Source: Nyssa sinensis | Lineage: Eukaryota > Streptophyta > Magnoliopsida > Cornales > Nyssaceae | Assembly (NCBI GenBank): GCA_008638375.1 | Contig: CM018033.1 | Location: 12,863,380-12,927,379 of the forward strand | Direction: 5' to 3' | DNA: 64,000 bases | In this document: piece after piece, positions 37,075-48,262 of the stretch | Layout: the number at the start of each line of letters is the position of its first letter | Position numbering within the stretch: position 1 is the first letter of the stretch | Translations under genes and position numbers: made by a program | The notes under the pieces: model-generated | What the model was told of the DNA's origin: nothing | Databases searched by the model: none | What the model saw: the letters and a program-made list of their open reading frames with translations, nothing else

Positions 37075-38150
37075 GTCTTTATTGTATTAGGATTAGTATA
37101 AAAATAAGTATTTTAATTTTTTAGTCAAAATAATAATATTCTACCTCTATTAATATAATGTAATGGGTTTTTATGGTTAAGTTTTTTTTATCAATAATAT
37201 TTAATGATGATATTGAACTATTAGAAGAAGTCAACATTTTTGTAGAAGACACTCTTATTATAGAAGATGCAGATCAAGTTATTTCATCCATTGAAAATGA
37301 TCACAAGTAGTCAATAGAAAATAAAATTGAATTTATATCTATCGATGTTGCAGAAATAGTTAGTTTAAAGGATAAAGAAGCATAATTGATTGGAACTCCT
37401 ATTGTGAAAGAAAAAGAAAAAGAAAATAATTCAGATTTAGTACATTAAAGTGTGAATCTAGTAACACCAATAGATCCTACAATTTTTTTTGCAAAAAAAG
37501 AAGTTGTTATAGAGAAGAAAGAAAATCCGACCGAAGTTGTCAACACTAAGTTGTCAACACTAAAGATGAAACTGAACATGAATTCACAAAGAATAATTTT
37601 GATATTTACAAGAAGATTGAAATTGTAACATTGGATCAAAACAATGATTTTTTTGTTCTATTATTAGAGCATTATTGTTATCAAAAGAAGATCTTAGAAT
37701 TATTGACTTTATCGAATATATGAAAGGAGAAATTTTAGTGTCTTCAATTGTTATTTTCGGGGTATTGAAGAGTTTGAGGTTGTATACATTCAGTCAACTC
37801 GAAGACCCGTTATTTTCAAGTAGAAAAGATTGATGTAGAATAAATTTGGAACCCTAAGAATAAGAATATTTGTTTTAAAGTTGTATTATAATTATTTTGT
37901 TTTCAATTTTGATTTATTTCTAATTTCTTTAGTTTCTTAGTTTTATTAGAAATAATATAGAAAATATATGAATAAGTAGTTTTGCTTTCGAATAAGTAGT
38001 CAAAATACGAGTATTATATCTTTATAAATATGATGTAATAAGGTTCTATAATTAATTTTTTTTATCAATAATATTTAATTACGAAATTTAAAGATTCAAT
38101 GTGTTCAATTTATTTTCATGTTCTTATTTCACATCAATACATTAAAACTT
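37075..38150 (+). mobile_element. Family D copy 2, compact LTR element
   Basis: Direct repeats at about 37075-37203 (5' LTR, truncated) and 37834-38150 (3' LTR, starting TGTAGAATAAATTTGG) flank about 630 bp of internal sequence. The internal part encodes broken acidic frames (LEEVNIFVEDTLIIEDADQV and others). It is collinear with the three scattered pieces of copy 1. No enzyme domains are present, so it depends on another element. Confidence 0.6.
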
Positions 38151-38525
38151 ATCAAACGAGGAATTTTTCATTATAAGATACAAGACAGTAGAGTTTAATA
38201 CTTGCTTGTATGTAGGAGCGGAAAAAATTCATTGAATATACATGTTGAAATACTTATGTTTATAAGAGAATTCGTTGAGAAGTCGTTATGCATAATGATG
38301 TTGTCAAAACCAAATTTAAATTCTCTCCATGTCAAGACTGTGTTTGTGAGAGAGGATGCATTTGAAGCTCACATGTGATGGGCCACCCTCTACAAAATGT
38401 AACCTCTATATTTCACTTGAAACAGAGATATTTCGGACTGTCAAAATCCAATTAACATGATGTAAGGTTATGATCTTCTTTCTTTTTAACTTGATGAACA
38501 CGGTTAAAAAATGCCGGTGACAGAC

Positions 38526-39016
38526 TGCAAAGCAGAAAAGACGAAAACCAAGGTTTATTGCATCAAACTACAGTCAAAATAAATGAACTTAACAAAGCTA
38601 TGTTGCTGCAATAAAAAAAACCCAAAACTAGTATAGCTTTCCATGGGATTGAGGAAAATATAAATTAGAAAGAAAGCCAATCAAATCTCATATATCGACT
38701 AATTTCAAACTCTTTGAAACTCCTCACACTTTAGAGCACAACACTCTTTTAAATCGGCGGCAACCTCACTCTTAGTTCTATTTGGGCTCTTGGCGCACAT
38801 GTTGCCACACACACACACACACGTGTATATATATAAATTATATAAAATTTAATTCTAATTCAACTAATACTTTTGTTTTCATTCAAATTAATTATACTAT
38901 TCTAATTAAGATAAAGACTCTTAATCCTGCTAAATAATAAATTATTCAACTCTTATCTAAAATATATTAAATATTATCCAGACTCAAAATTAAGAGTCAT
39001 ACTAAAACTCTACTAA
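38526..39016 (-). repeat. Element E 3' LTR
   Basis: On the plus strand it starts TGCAAAGCAGAAAAGACG. It matches 43261-43783 except for a CA microsatellite at about 38808-38822 that is unique to this copy. Confidence 0.85.
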
Positions 39017-39023
39017 CTTTGGT

Positions 39024-42000
39024 TTAATTAGTCGACATTGTCTCCTCTAAATCAAGTTCTTCAAGCATCATCATGCCAAACAATTTCTTCAACTTCAAAA
39101 AAAAAATCTACTTTGAGAGGCTTTGTGAAAATATCTACAAATTGATCTTTAGAAGGACAAAACTCAAGCTCAATCTCTTTGGCATTCACCAAATCAAGAA
39201 TGAAATGAAACTTGATATCAATGTACTTGCTTCTCCCATGAAAACTGGATTTTTTGTCAATGCAATGACTGACTTACTATCACAAAATATTATTGTAGGA
39301 CCATCCTGCTTGTGTTGTAGAACACCAACCATTCGTCGTAACCAAACTGCTTGAGTAGCTATATTCCCTACTGCAATGTATTATGCTTCTGCTGTTAAAA
39401 GAGCTACCACTTGCTACTTCTTAGAAGACCAAAAAAATACACCAGAACTAAGATGAAAAACATAACCTGAAGTACTCTTTCGCATCTCAGTATCACTTGC
39501 CCAATCACTATCTGTATAGCCAACAAGTTCCAAATTGTTAGAAGATAAATAAAAGATTTCATTGCTTTGCGTACTTTGAATGTATTGCAAAATCCGTTTA
39601 GCAGCTTGCAAGTGAGATTGATATAGAGTCTCCATGAATTTGCTAATCAATCTAACACCAAACACAATATCTGGCCTAGTAGAAGTCAAATATCTCAAGT
39701 TTCCAACCAACCTTTTAAAGTATGTTGAATTCATAAGATCACTTGTACCATTTTTCACTAATTTCGACATCTTCTCAATTGGAGTCAAAATAAGATTAGA
39801 CTTGTCCATCTTAAATCTTTTCAAAATATTACCAACAAACTTTTTCTTTGAAATAAAAATTTCAGCTTTTGTTTGAACAACTTCAATACCAAGAAAATAA
39901 GACATTAGTCCCATGTTTGTCATCTCAAAATGAGCAATCATAACCTCCCTGAATTCTGAAATCAACTTTGGATTATTGCCAATAAATATCAAATCATCAA
40001 CATATAAGCACATAATAAGAATATCACCATGTAAATTAGACTTGACATATAAAGTATGCTGATAAGGAAATCTCTCGAAACCATACTCAACAAAATAAGA
40101 ATCAATGTGTGTATACCACGTTCTATGCGTCTGTTTCAATCCATACAAGGCCTTATTCAATTTATAGACTTTGTTTTCATGCCCCTTTATCATATAGTTG
40201 GCAGGTTGCTTAACATAAACCTTTTCTTTAAGTACATCATTCAAGAATGCAGATTTAATATTCATTTAAAAAATTTCTCTAATTATTTTGAGCAGCAAAA
40301 GAAACAATCATACGGACTGTATCAAGTCTAGCCAACAAAAGCAAACACCTCAAAATAATTAATACCTGGCTTTTGCTTATAGCCCTTAGTCACCAATCTC
40401 GCTTTGAAACGATCTACCTCACCATTGGGCTTATCATTTGTCTTGTACACTCACTTTACACCAATTGATTTCTTACCACTACGAAGAGTAGTAAGTTTCC
40501 ATGTATTGGTCTTCTCAATTGCATGAATCTCATCATTTATAACTTTAATCCAATGATCATCACGAGAGGCTTCTTCAAAGGTCACTAGATCACAATATGT
40601 AAATAAAGCAAAATCACCAACTCTTCATTAGTTAGCTCATTATCACTACTAACAACATAGTCTTGTAAGGGAGCAGGCAAGTGGAGTTAGAGTTGAAGAC
40701 GCCTAGAAGACTTTGTATGAGATGATGGCATATCTGAAGATGGAGGATCACTAATATAAAGCTCACTTTATACTTCAATCCGTGGATCTGCATTATTAAA
40801 AATTAAAGCTAACTGGATTTGATCATTTTGAGACCAATCCCAAACTCTTTACTCATTAAAAGTCACATCACGACTTATAATCACCTTATCTGTTATTGGA
40901 TTGTACAACTTGTAGGGTTTTGATAACTGATTGTAGCCAATGAAAATACACTTTTCACCTCTGTCATCAATCTTTTCTCTAAGATGATCTAGCACATGAG
41001 CATATGCAATGCATCCAAACACCCTTAGGTACTTAATAATAGACTTTTTTCCACTCTAAGCTTCCTATAGGGTTTTGCTAGAAACACTTTTAGTAGAACA
41101 CATATTTAAAACATAGATAGCACAAGTAACAACTTTAGCCCAAAATACTTTAGGCAAATTTTTAAATTTCAACATGCATCTAACTATATCTATAACAGTT
41201 CTATTCTTTCTCTCTGCCTACTCCATTTTGCCTGTGGAGTATATCTAGCAGTCAACTAATGCCTAATACAATGCTTCTCCAAAAAAGCATCACAAATAAG
41301 ATATTCTATACTTTATCAGTTCTCAAAGTTTTAGTTTGAAATCTATTATGCTTTTTCAACATAGGCCTTGACTTTTTTAAAAGTATCACAAATATCAAAT
41401 TTATGTTGCAAAAAATAAAGTCATGCTTTTCTGCGAAAATCATCAATGAAAGTAATAAAGTACCTATTTCCACCATTAGAAAGTACCTCCATTGAGCACA
41501 AATCTAAGTATATCAACTCCGAAGGCCTCTTGGCTCTCTATGCGTTTTCTATAGGAAAAGCATCTCTATGTTTCTTTTCCATAACACAAGTTTTACAAAC
41601 TCTATTTGGGATATCAATAGCAGGCAAACCAGAAACCCAATGTTTTCTAGTAAGAAAATTAAGATTGCCAAAATTTACGTGCCCAAAACACATGTCATAA
41701 CCAACTATCATCATCAATCATAAAACTAAAGTAAGATAAATTTTCACATTTATTACTCAATGAAAATAAACGATTTGGAGTCATGTTTACTTTTGTTATT
41801 AGCTCCATACGATCATCATTGATTGTACAAACTCCAAGGTAGATTCGCACATCATAACTTCTTTCTGAAAGTTGTCCCATACTCAACAAATTTTGTTGCA
41901 GACCTGGTACATAGAACACATCTGAAGTATACTTGTGAGACCCATTCTTCAAACTAATTGCAATTTTGTCTTAACCCATCACAGGTGTTTTTGAATTATT

Positions 42001-42900
42001 TTCAAACTTTACTTCTAATCGAACAGACTCATTCAAATTAGAAAACATGTTTTTTTTTTACCTCACATGTGATTACTACAGACTGTATCTAAATACCATT
42101 TAGTACCATCATCATTATCCACAACGTTACAAGCTAGAAACACGGTATTTGAATCATTATTGCCACCAAGATTATTTTTAGCAACATTAGTTTGATGATC
42201 TTTGTTATTCGGCCTTTGGATCTGCAATTAGACTTTTTATGTCAAAACATGCCACAGTTAAAACATTGAATATTAGATTTATGAGATTGTGGATTAGAAT
42301 TGTTATCGTCCTCTCTTCCTTGGACTAGATTGTGCTGCCAATTATTATTCTGCCATTGATTGCTATTTTTTCCACTGATGGTTGTTCTACCACTGATTGC
42401 TTCTGCCTCTGCCTCTTACTCCACCAGATCTATTATGCAAATTATTGCCTCTGCCTCCTCTATTATTGTGATTCTGCCCTCTGTTCTGGTAGTCTTAAAA
42501 ACGTTGCTTAAATCCTGCATTATTAGAAGATTTGCCTTTTTCATTCTTCAAAATTAATTGAGTTTGAAAAGCTTCCTTCATTGAATTTTTTGATCTCTCA
42601 TTCAAGCGTTGTTCATGAACCGTCAACAAACTTTGTAATTCATCTACCATCATAGGACTCTAAGTTAGTAGACTCTTCAATAGCAGTCACTTTATATTCA
42701 AATCTTAGTGTCAAGTTTTGAAATTTTTTTCAACTATTTGACGATCCTGCTATTTGTTCACTATTAGTCCTTATCCCATTAACAAGCACCGTGACCTGCA
42801 AAAAATAATTAGGAATAGTTTATGACTGTGAAAAGTAATTAGGAATAGTTTATGATTTTTTCATCTATAATAATTTAAAATTTCTATACAATTTTTGTAA
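39024..42900 (-). pseudogene. Element E copia polyprotein
   Basis: Segments on the minus strand from 5' to 3': a gag C-terminus with Arg/Gly-rich repeats (42300-42560); a CCHC knuckle CFNCG..HKKSNC near 42210-42260 with one stop inside; a protease neighbourhood (TKWYLDT); a GAG-pre-integrase segment YVPGLQQNLLSMGQL (41695-41952); an integrase core with FITFIDDFRR (about 41440-41480); RT at 39414-40265; RNaseH with FCDSKSVIALTKNPV, RSKYIDIKFHF and DIFTKPL (39073-39410); and a tail ending LEELDLEETMSTN with stop at 39024-39026. Frames shift several times. Confidence 0.85.
39414..40265 (-). CDS. Element E reverse transcriptase, open segment
   Basis: The longest intact stretch of the copia polyprotein, 283 codons. 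It begins within the RT domain (MNIKSAFLND, usually D-V-K-TAFLNG), shows KLNKALYGLKQ and the catalytic CLYVDDLIF, then the connection segment GNLRYLTSTRPDI. It ends at the RNaseH start with SDWASD and STSGYVFHLSSG. It lacks its own start and end, so it is a surviving reading frame within a dead polyprotein. The frame remaining open for 283 codons is moderate evidence against very great age. Confidence 0.9.
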   Translation of the reverse strand: MNIKSAFLNDVLKEKVYVKQPANYMIKGHENKVYKLNKALYGLKQTHRTWYTHIDSYFVEYGFERFPYQHTLYVKSNLHGDILIMCLYVDDLIFIGNNPKLISEFREVMIAHFEMTNMGLMSYFLGIEVVQTKAEIFISKKKFVGNILKRFKMDKSNLILTPIEKMSKLVKNGTSDLMNSTYFKRLVGNLRYLTSTRPDIVFGVRLISKFMETLYQSHLQAAKRILQYIQSTQSNEIFYLSSNNLELVGYTDSDWASDTEMRKSTSGYVFHLSSGVFFWSSKK

Positions 42901-43260
42901 TCTGATCTTTTTCATCTTATCAATATCAATATATATTTTTTTAAGAATATCTCATACTTATTTAGCAGATTGAACATGGACGATTTTATTAAGAATAAAA
43001 AAATCTAATACTTGATGAATGTAATTTAAAGTTTTGAAATGTATTCGTCTTATTTTCTTATTTGTATTTGTTGCAAGTTCTTTCTTAATAAACTTTAACG
43101 TTAAATCACTTAAATTAAAAAGTATTATCATCGCACTCTTTCAAATAATAAAAAAAAAATTTCCATCAAATTTATGAAATATATAAATAAATGAAATTAT
43201 CTTCCCGGACTAAGAAATTAGGCTCTATTCTAATTGTTCGAATTACAAATTATAAACCAA

Positions 43261-43783
43261 AGCAAAGCAGAAAAGACGAAAACCAAGATTTAATGTTTTC
43301 GGAAAGTGCATCAAACTACAGTCAAAATAAATAAACTTAACAAAGTTATGTTGCTGCAATCAAGAAAAACTCAAAACTAGTATAGCTTTTCATGGGATTG
43401 AGGAAAATATAAATTAGAAAAGAAACCAATCAAATCTCATATATTGAATAATTTCAGACTCTCTTTGAAATTCCTCACACTTCACAGATCACAACACACT
43501 CTTTTAAAGAAGGCGGCAACATCACTCTTAATTCTATTTGGACTCTTGGCGCACACGCTGTTAGGACACAATGTCAACGTAAATATAAATTATATAAAAT
43601 TTAATCCTAATCTAATTAATACTTTAATTTTTATTTAAATTAATTACACTATTCTAATTAAGATAAAGACTCTTAATCTTACTAATAATAAATTATTTAA
43701 CTCTTATCTAAGATAAAATTATATTAAATACTATCCGAACTTAAAATTAAAAAGTTTAGTTGGTCCACTTAGACACTCTAACA
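43261..43783 (-). repeat. Element E 5' LTR
   Basis: On the minus strand it starts TGTTAGAGTGTCTAAG at 43783. It is collinear with the 3' LTR. The final CA is changed to CT at the inner end (43261-43262). Confidence 0.82.
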
Positions 43784-45303
43784 ATTAATTAGGTCAAGTA
43801 AAAAAGGATAAAAAAAAGAAAATATAATTTTAATTAAAAATTAAATGAAGTAACAATGTACCTTGGCCAGTTATTTATAAAGGTATTAGGTTAGTAATTT
43901 GAGTTGAATCCTTCATGCAATAGAATTAAGACTTATCTTAAGCTGATAAGATTGAAACTACAATTTTCAAAGAAGAGACTATCTTGGAAATCTTGTAGGC
44001 CATTTAGTATATGAGGTCGGAAAGGTACCGCCCCCACAACATACCAATTTAATTATCTAAAAAAGATGATGTCACGAATAATGTCACATCAGATGAAATA
44101 CGAAATATTTTTCGGTGACTGATAAATCATGTAGCATAGTATTTTTTTAATAATACTATGTTATATAAGCATAGATGGACAGTTACATTTTTAAAAACGG
44201 ATATTTTAAAATTTAAATTAAATTTTTTTTTATAATTAAATGTGTTTCGGGTTTTGGAAACGTTTATTTAAAAATTTTTAAGTTTAAATGTCATTTTTGG
44301 ATAAGTGTTAGTCCCCGTTTTGATAATGTGTATTTTTATTTATATAACATATATAATTTATCTAAACACTATAATTTTATTTAAGATTATTTCAAATATA
44401 TTTGTAATTTAATTCAAATTATATTTTTTCAAATCACACTTTTATCAATTCGTATTTTTTCACTGAACATACTTTTATTCAAATACGTTTCATTTAAAAT
44501 AATAAATCATATCACACATAATAAAATATCATTAAAAATAATATTGATTTTTTTCCTAACATACCAATTTGAGGTGAGGTGATCTATGCTAGTGATGTAA
44601 GCACGAACCCATAGTTAAACCATGTGCTGCGACTCTCCAAATTCACGATCCGTTTCAAAATTATTCGCCGATCTGAGCTACACTACGGCACTCGCTTTCC
44701 TCGCGGCTTCGTCACAGATCACCGACGCCTCCAAATGCGTCCCCCAATTTAAATTAACATTACATTAAAAAAAATGCATGCACCACTTATTATATACATT
44801 TATTGTGTAGAGATATGGAATCGACTGCCAATATTTGTCTCGGAATTCTGTTGGGCCAAGTGGGGACACCGCCAAACTAGGCGGTAGGTAGATAGATAAA
44901 ACAATGTCACCACCACCAAGCGTTGTCGGACCACCACACAATAACGTTCAAGTTTTATATTCATTTTCCTTCTTCTTTACGTCTCAGTCTCACAACACAC
45001 TTTTTACGGCACAACAAATTGGTCCCTTATCATGGGTTTAGACCTTTAATCATTCAATTAGTTAATGTATTATTATTATTATAAGGTGCTAAGTTCTTGA
45101 TTTTATAAAGCCTCAGTTGTCTGATGGTGTGCTGCTATTGATGGAGTAAATAATCATACTACTAACTTTTTCACTTTTAATTGCTTTATTTATTTGAGAA
45201 TTCATTACATATAATTTATGTGTATTATATTTTTTTTTGGTGCTGTTTGTTTGTCGGTTTAATGAAGAGAGTGATTAGATTAATTAATCTCAAGAATTCT
45301 TGC
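43784..45303. other. AT-rich spacer with a GC-richer patch
   Basis: No gene is recognised. A relatively GC-rich stretch at about 44640-44750 (containing CGGCACTCGCTTTCCTCGCG) stands out and could be a stray exon fragment, but no frame is convincing. Confidence 0.5.
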
Positions 45304-45654
45304 AATGCCGCCAACATCGCCACCATCGGAGCTTCCATGCGTCCTCATGCTCCCCTTGAAGGTTCTGCATGTTTATTTAAGGTACCACTACCATTGGACA
45401 GCCCATTCAGAGAGGAGTCCAACGCCGCCAACATCGCCACCATCGGAGCTTCCATGCGTCTTCATGCTCCCCTTGAAGGTTCTGCATGTTTATTTAAGGT
45501 ACCACTACCATTGGACAGCTCATTTAGAGAGGAGTCCAACGCCGCTAACATCGCCACCATCGGAGCTTCCATGCGCCCTCATGCGCGCCTTGAAGGTTCT
45601 GCCGCGCCGCCCCACGCACCAGCCCTCAGCCTTGCGCTGCCACGTCAGCCCTAG
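45304..45654 (+). repeat. 117-bp GC-rich minisatellite, open reading frame maintained
   Basis: Units start at 45304, 45421 and 45538. The third diverges after about 65 bp. The period is exactly 39 codons, so a plus-strand frame beginning at 45181 stays open through all units; each unit starts NAANIATIGASMR and includes ACLFKVPLPLD. The frame on another phase is also open, so openness may follow from repeat length alone. No known domain. Confidence 0.7.
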
Positions 45655-45750
45655 TTCCACTTCAGCTTTCGCCGCCACATCACCATTGACGGCGCTGCCA
45701 CGTCAGCCCTAGTTCCACTTCAGCTTTCTCTGCCACGTCACCATTGACCG
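45636..45750 (+). repeat. 58-bp tandem duplication
   Basis: Two units start GCTGCCACGTCAGCCCTAGT and end CACCATTGACG. They directly follow the 117-bp repeats in the same GC-rich island. Confidence 0.88.
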
Positions 45751-47207
45751 TTGAAATTAGAAGCTCAACTCTAAATTATTTCCTTAAAACTCAGGTGTTA
45801 AGAATAAGGAGAGAGGACCCTTATATATAGACCAGAGGAGTTAGAGACGGACGATGTGGAGACAATTTTTGTTTAGTATGAATAAAAATGTCTGTTTCAT
45901 GTAGTGAATATTTCATTAAAAATTATTCTAAACAATCATTTGACTTAGATAAGTAATTCTTATTCCATTTTATTCAATTTTCTATTTTATTTCGCATTTC
46001 ATTCAATTTTTTATTTTTTTCATTCCTGCATACCAAACATATAATTTCAAGAATTATATTATGACTTTCATAAGAGATTAATTAGAGATAAAAGATTTTT
46101 ATGTGGCATAGAAAAGATGAAAGTGATTTGAACGTAATGGATGATTCTAGTTCTGTTTATTCTTTTATTTCCTCCCTTTTTATTGTTGTCTTGCCCACTT
46201 ATATTCATGCAATGGGTGTTATTTTTATTAATTTAAGTCTGAAATCAATTTTGTTTTAATTAGAAATAAATATAAAGTATTGATCACTTTGCAAAATCTA
46301 ATACTAACATAAATATAATTGCAAAAGCAACCACATAACTAAATGGAAATAAAAAATGAAGTAACAATCGGTGAATTAGCTAATTTAGATTAAGACACCA
46401 TTAAATCCAAAGTTAGAAACCACCTAAAGACATGAAGAAATAGCCAACACCCTTCCTATGAACTCTTCTTTATCTCATAATCGCTTTATTATAATAATAA
46501 TAATAAATTAGAATTTGTTTTTGGAAGGTCGGTGACGAGGATCATTCCCGTGATGCACGAAAAACAGAGCAACACGTGTGATAGAGAAACAGGTCAAACA
46601 GAGACAAGGTCATACTAGTTGAGTGGTCCAATTGTTGGAGAGGATCAACATCAGGACAGCACTATAGCATGAGATTCTTAGCCGACAACGTTATATATAT
46701 ATATATATATATATAATATAGGGTAACTCCATCTCCCCTCTTTTTTGTTTACTTGAGCTCAAAAAAATAAAATTTTATTTTAGTTGTTAAAAAATATTAT
46801 TTTAAAACTCAGACAAACATTGTGACTAACATTTTCTAATATATATATATATATAAAGTATGCCATGACAGGCAGTTTGGTTCATGGCACTTGAAATTCA
46901 TTTATTTGGCAGAACAAATTCTTAGAATTTGGAAGAATATGAACAGTTACTGATCTTGGTAAGAGTTTATAAATTCATTCATGACACTAAATTATAATTG
47001 CTGAAGGATGAAAAATGATTGGGACATGTGAAATGTTTGAAAATTTGTGTCCAAATGATTGTAAAAATTTTCATTTATTATGGTGTGTTCACAATTCATT
47101 ATAAAATTTTTTGTTGAGTTTGTCATTGTTAAGATAAACGGAGTCTTGTTGTAGTTTATATTGTTAGAAAATTTAAGTAATTTAAATTAAAAATTCTTTT
47201 TTGAAAG
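45751..47207. other. AT-rich spacer
   Basis: No gene is seen. AT microsatellites lie at about 46692-46715 and 46841-46855. The segment CCTTATATATAGACCAGAGG at about 45809-45830 resembles a promoter or an LTR end, but no partner is found. Confidence 0.5.
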
Positions 47208-47212
47208 GTCGT

Positions 47213-47851
47213 TGATGCTGCACTTTTCGGCTCGCAATAAGTATGGACTCCGTAACCTGTAGAACACTCAGAAGAATGATCAGAGGACCACCGGGTTGGC
47301 TTCCGGCGGTAGCCGCTCCGATGCTTAAGTAAGTAAAGAATTGAAAAGACTGTATTGAAAGCCAAAGAATGAGCATAAAAAATAAGGCGTACCTTTAGGG
47401 TTTAATTTATAAGCCGTGGCTTTCCTAAGTTGATTAGGATTCGAAGCCATGAATATAGGGATTTGATCACCGGAGATTGCAGTTACCTTGCATAGAGATA
47501 ACCATAGATGCCCTGAATATAGGGATTTGATTACCGGAGATTGCAGCTACCTTGCATAGAGATAACTATAGATGGTAGTTTCCTTGTTGAAGACTGCTTC
47601 CTTGTTGAAGACCGCTTCCTTATTCCCTGCTCGGCATCCGCTAAGGCGGTGACGAGTTCTGGAGTGTTGGTCTGGACCCTGTGATCTGTTCTGGATATAT
47701 ATATATGTTCGGCCACTTCTGACCTTGTATGATGATCTGGATGCTTGAGTTTTTCATCATTGGCTGAATGAGAATCATGTTGGCTGAGCATAGGTCGGAC
47801 TGTGGTTACACGTGTCAAGTGTTGATTGGCCTATTCTTTTATGGTATATCA
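47213..47851 (-). repeat. Element F 3' LTR
   Basis: Nearly identical to 58418-59053 and similar to the solo copy at 60758-61384. It contains a duplicated segment of about 64 bp (around 47450-47575, based on AATATAGGGATTTGAT) that the solo copy lacks. Confidence 0.95.
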
Positions 47852-47871
47852 GTTACTCCCCCCCCCAAGTC
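47852..47871 (-). other. Element F polypurine tract
   Basis: On the minus strand ACTTGGGGGGGGGAGTAAC lies directly before the 3' LTR start TGATATACC. It includes an uninterrupted G run. Confidence 0.88.
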
Positions 47872-48084
47872 CTAGTTTGATGCTAGCAAGCAACTAGGGC
47901 TAAGCCTTTTTCGGAGAGTCATGTGTCTTGTCCGTTCGCCTTCCAAGGCTTTTATTGCGCAGCTGGAGATTAGGTCTTTTCAAGGTCATCATTGTACTGG
48001 GCTGATAGTCGGGTTTCTCGAAATTATCATTGTTCCGAACCGTCATGGCGTTTGGGATTGGTGGGTCCCTTCTGATATTGTGCT

Positions 48085-48092
48085 TATAAATA
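48085..48092 (+). promoter_or_regulatory. TATA box of antisense unit 1
   Basis: TATAAATA on the plus strand, 171 bp upstream of the ATG at 48263, in a region otherwise not AT-rich. It points opposite to the retrotransposon transcript. Confidence 0.65.
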
Positions 48093-48262
48093 CGGGATGA
48101 GATTTTGGAATGAGCTTTCCCTCGTCATTTTCACTGTGCTAGGAGATTTCATTCGCCATTGTTGGTTCGTGTGACCTTGAAGAATACTGATTCCCTGAAT
48201 TAGAACAGGTTCGACTGATTTTTTCCTTTTCTCTTGCTTCTTTCTTCTTAAGTCTGGGAATA

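Larger units (their letters stand above)
38526..43783 (-). mobile_element. Element E: Ty1/copia retrotransposon (Tnt1-like), decayed
   Basis: LTRs at 38526-39016 and 43261-43783 flank a minus-strand gag-integrase-RT-RNaseH region. The order is that of copia elements. Numerous stops and frameshifts show it is dead. No matching 5-bp duplication was found (CAGAC on the left, ATTAA on the right), so one end may be altered. Confidence 0.85.

Noticed and set aside
38526..43783. Target duplication for element E
   Set aside because: Flanks CAGAC and ATTAA do not match, so no duplication is claimed; one end may have been altered after insertion.
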